Shown piece by piece: positions 13,182 through 13,700 of a stretch of 13,700 bases of DNA. The stretch covers positions 1-13,700 of the forward strand of contig CADBPU010000069.1 in the NCBI GenBank assembly GCA_902796635.1, given 5' to 3'. Position 1 is the stretch's first letter. Each line of letters starts with the position of its first letter. The stretch is from an uncultured Eubacteriales bacterium (GTDB taxonomy: Bacteria; Bacillota; Clostridia; Christensenellales; UBA1242). A program made the translations under genes and the position numbers. A model generated the notes under the pieces. It ran no database searches. It saw nothing but the letters and a program-made list of their open reading frames with translations, and was not told where the DNA came from.

Positions 13182-13700
13182 ATGAAAGACGATAACAAAT
13201 TTTATATAACAACACCAATATATTATGCCAGCGGAGATTTGCATTTGGGCCATTGTTGCACATCTGTTTATGCAGATAGCTTAGCCAGATGGAACAAAAT
13301 GCTTGGCAAAGATGTTTTCTTTTTGACAGGTAGTGATGAACACGGCCAAAAAGTTGCAGAAAAAGCAGAAAAAGCCGGAGTATCACCAAAGGCATATTGT
13401 GATGAACTTGTAAAAAAGTTTTATCAACTTTGGGATATGCTCAATGTCAAATATGATAAGTATATAAGAACAACTGACGATTTGCACGAAAAGACAGTGC
13501 AAAAGATTTTTACGAAACTTTATGAAAAAGGCGACATATATCTTTCAAGTTATGAAGGACTTTATTGCACACCATGCGAAAGTTTTTGGACAGAAAGTCA
13601 ACTTGTTGATGGCAAATGTCCTGATTGTGGCAGAGAAGTAAAGCCAGCAAAAGAAGAAGCATACTTTTTCCGTCTTTCAAAATATGGCGAGAAAGTAAAA
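13182..13700 (+). CDS. metG: Methionine-tRNA ligase, N-terminal part (3' end outside window)
   Basis: It charges tRNA-Met with methionine for initiation and elongation. 173 residues are visible and the frame stays open to the window end. TTPIYYASGDLHLGH contains the class I HIGH motif as HLGH (21-24). FLTGSDEHGQK (47-57) is the family's second signature. The zinc knuckle is of the CxxC...CxxC type (C129, C132, C146, C149). EEAYFFRLSKY follows, as expected. The KMSKS loop and the anticodon and tRNA-binding domains lie beyond the window. The start is supported by AGGAG 5 bases upstream and by an extended -10 promoter. In Bacillus, metS also lies downstream of rsmI. Confidence 0.97.
   Translation, partial: MKDDNKFYITTPIYYASGDLHLGHCCTSVYADSLARWNKMLGKDVFFLTGSDEHGQKVAEKAEKAGVSPKAYCDELVKKFYQLWDMLNVKYDKYIRTTDDLHEKTVQKIFTKLYEKGDIYLSSYEGLYCTPCESFWTESQLVDGKCPDCGREVKPAKEEAYFFRLSKYGEKVK

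Noticed and set aside
13108..13395. Minus-strand open frame opposite metG
   Set aside because: It lies across the metG promoter and the HIGH-motif region; metG is unambiguous.

Overview
The window is AT-rich chromosomal DNA (roughly one third G+C by eye) from a low-GC Gram-positive bacterium of the Clostridia type. Evidence is the dnaE-pfkA pair, the tmk-holB-ricT-trmN6-rsmI...metG order that parallels the Bacillus/Clostridium chromosome, a RicT protein, GGAGG ribosome binding sites, and spmA/spmB spore-maturation genes. Genes end in TAA, TAG or TGA and nothing suggests a non-standard code. I see no tRNA, rRNA, CRISPR array, insertion sequence or phage gene. I cannot name the genus.

Layout. 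1-1896 is the C-terminal half of dnaE (cut by the window start), followed closely by pfkA (1907-2869), whose product departs from the family at several active-site positions. A promoter at the end of pfkA drives an unrecognised 149-residue protein (2915-3364). A small DUF378 membrane protein (3386-3724, minus) converges on it and shares its terminator. A full-consensus promoter then drives an unrecognised 389-residue helical-repeat protein (3865-5034), which converges on a small conserved clostridial protein (5100-5357, minus). greA (5546-6016) has its own promoter and a leader that looks like a transcription attenuator.

6154-10160 is a housekeeping cluster: tmk, holB and ricT overlap one another, trmN6 overlaps ricT, and rsmI follows after 90 bases. 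Its products make dTDP, load the replication clamp, support RNA processing and modify tRNA and rRNA. The genes that lie between these in Bacillus (yaaQ, yaaR, yabA, yazA) are absent here. Next come a lipoprotein gene (10252-11019), the overlapping spmA-spmB pair on the minus strand (12143-11072), divergent prmC (12236-13078), and the start of metG (13182 to the window end).

Regulation. Many units are short, each with a readable sigma-A-type promoter and an intrinsic terminator; several terminators are placed to serve both of two convergent genes. The most unusual recurring signal is a group of genes (tmk, prmC, the small gene at 5357, and possibly spmA) with no Shine-Dalgarno sequence and a -10 box ending only 5-6 bases before the ATG. 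This predicts leaderless mRNAs. spmA additionally has a sequence resembling a sigma-E sporulation promoter. No clearly new multi-gene system is visible; the novelty is in regulatory architecture, a divergent PfkA, and two or three uncharacterised proteins.
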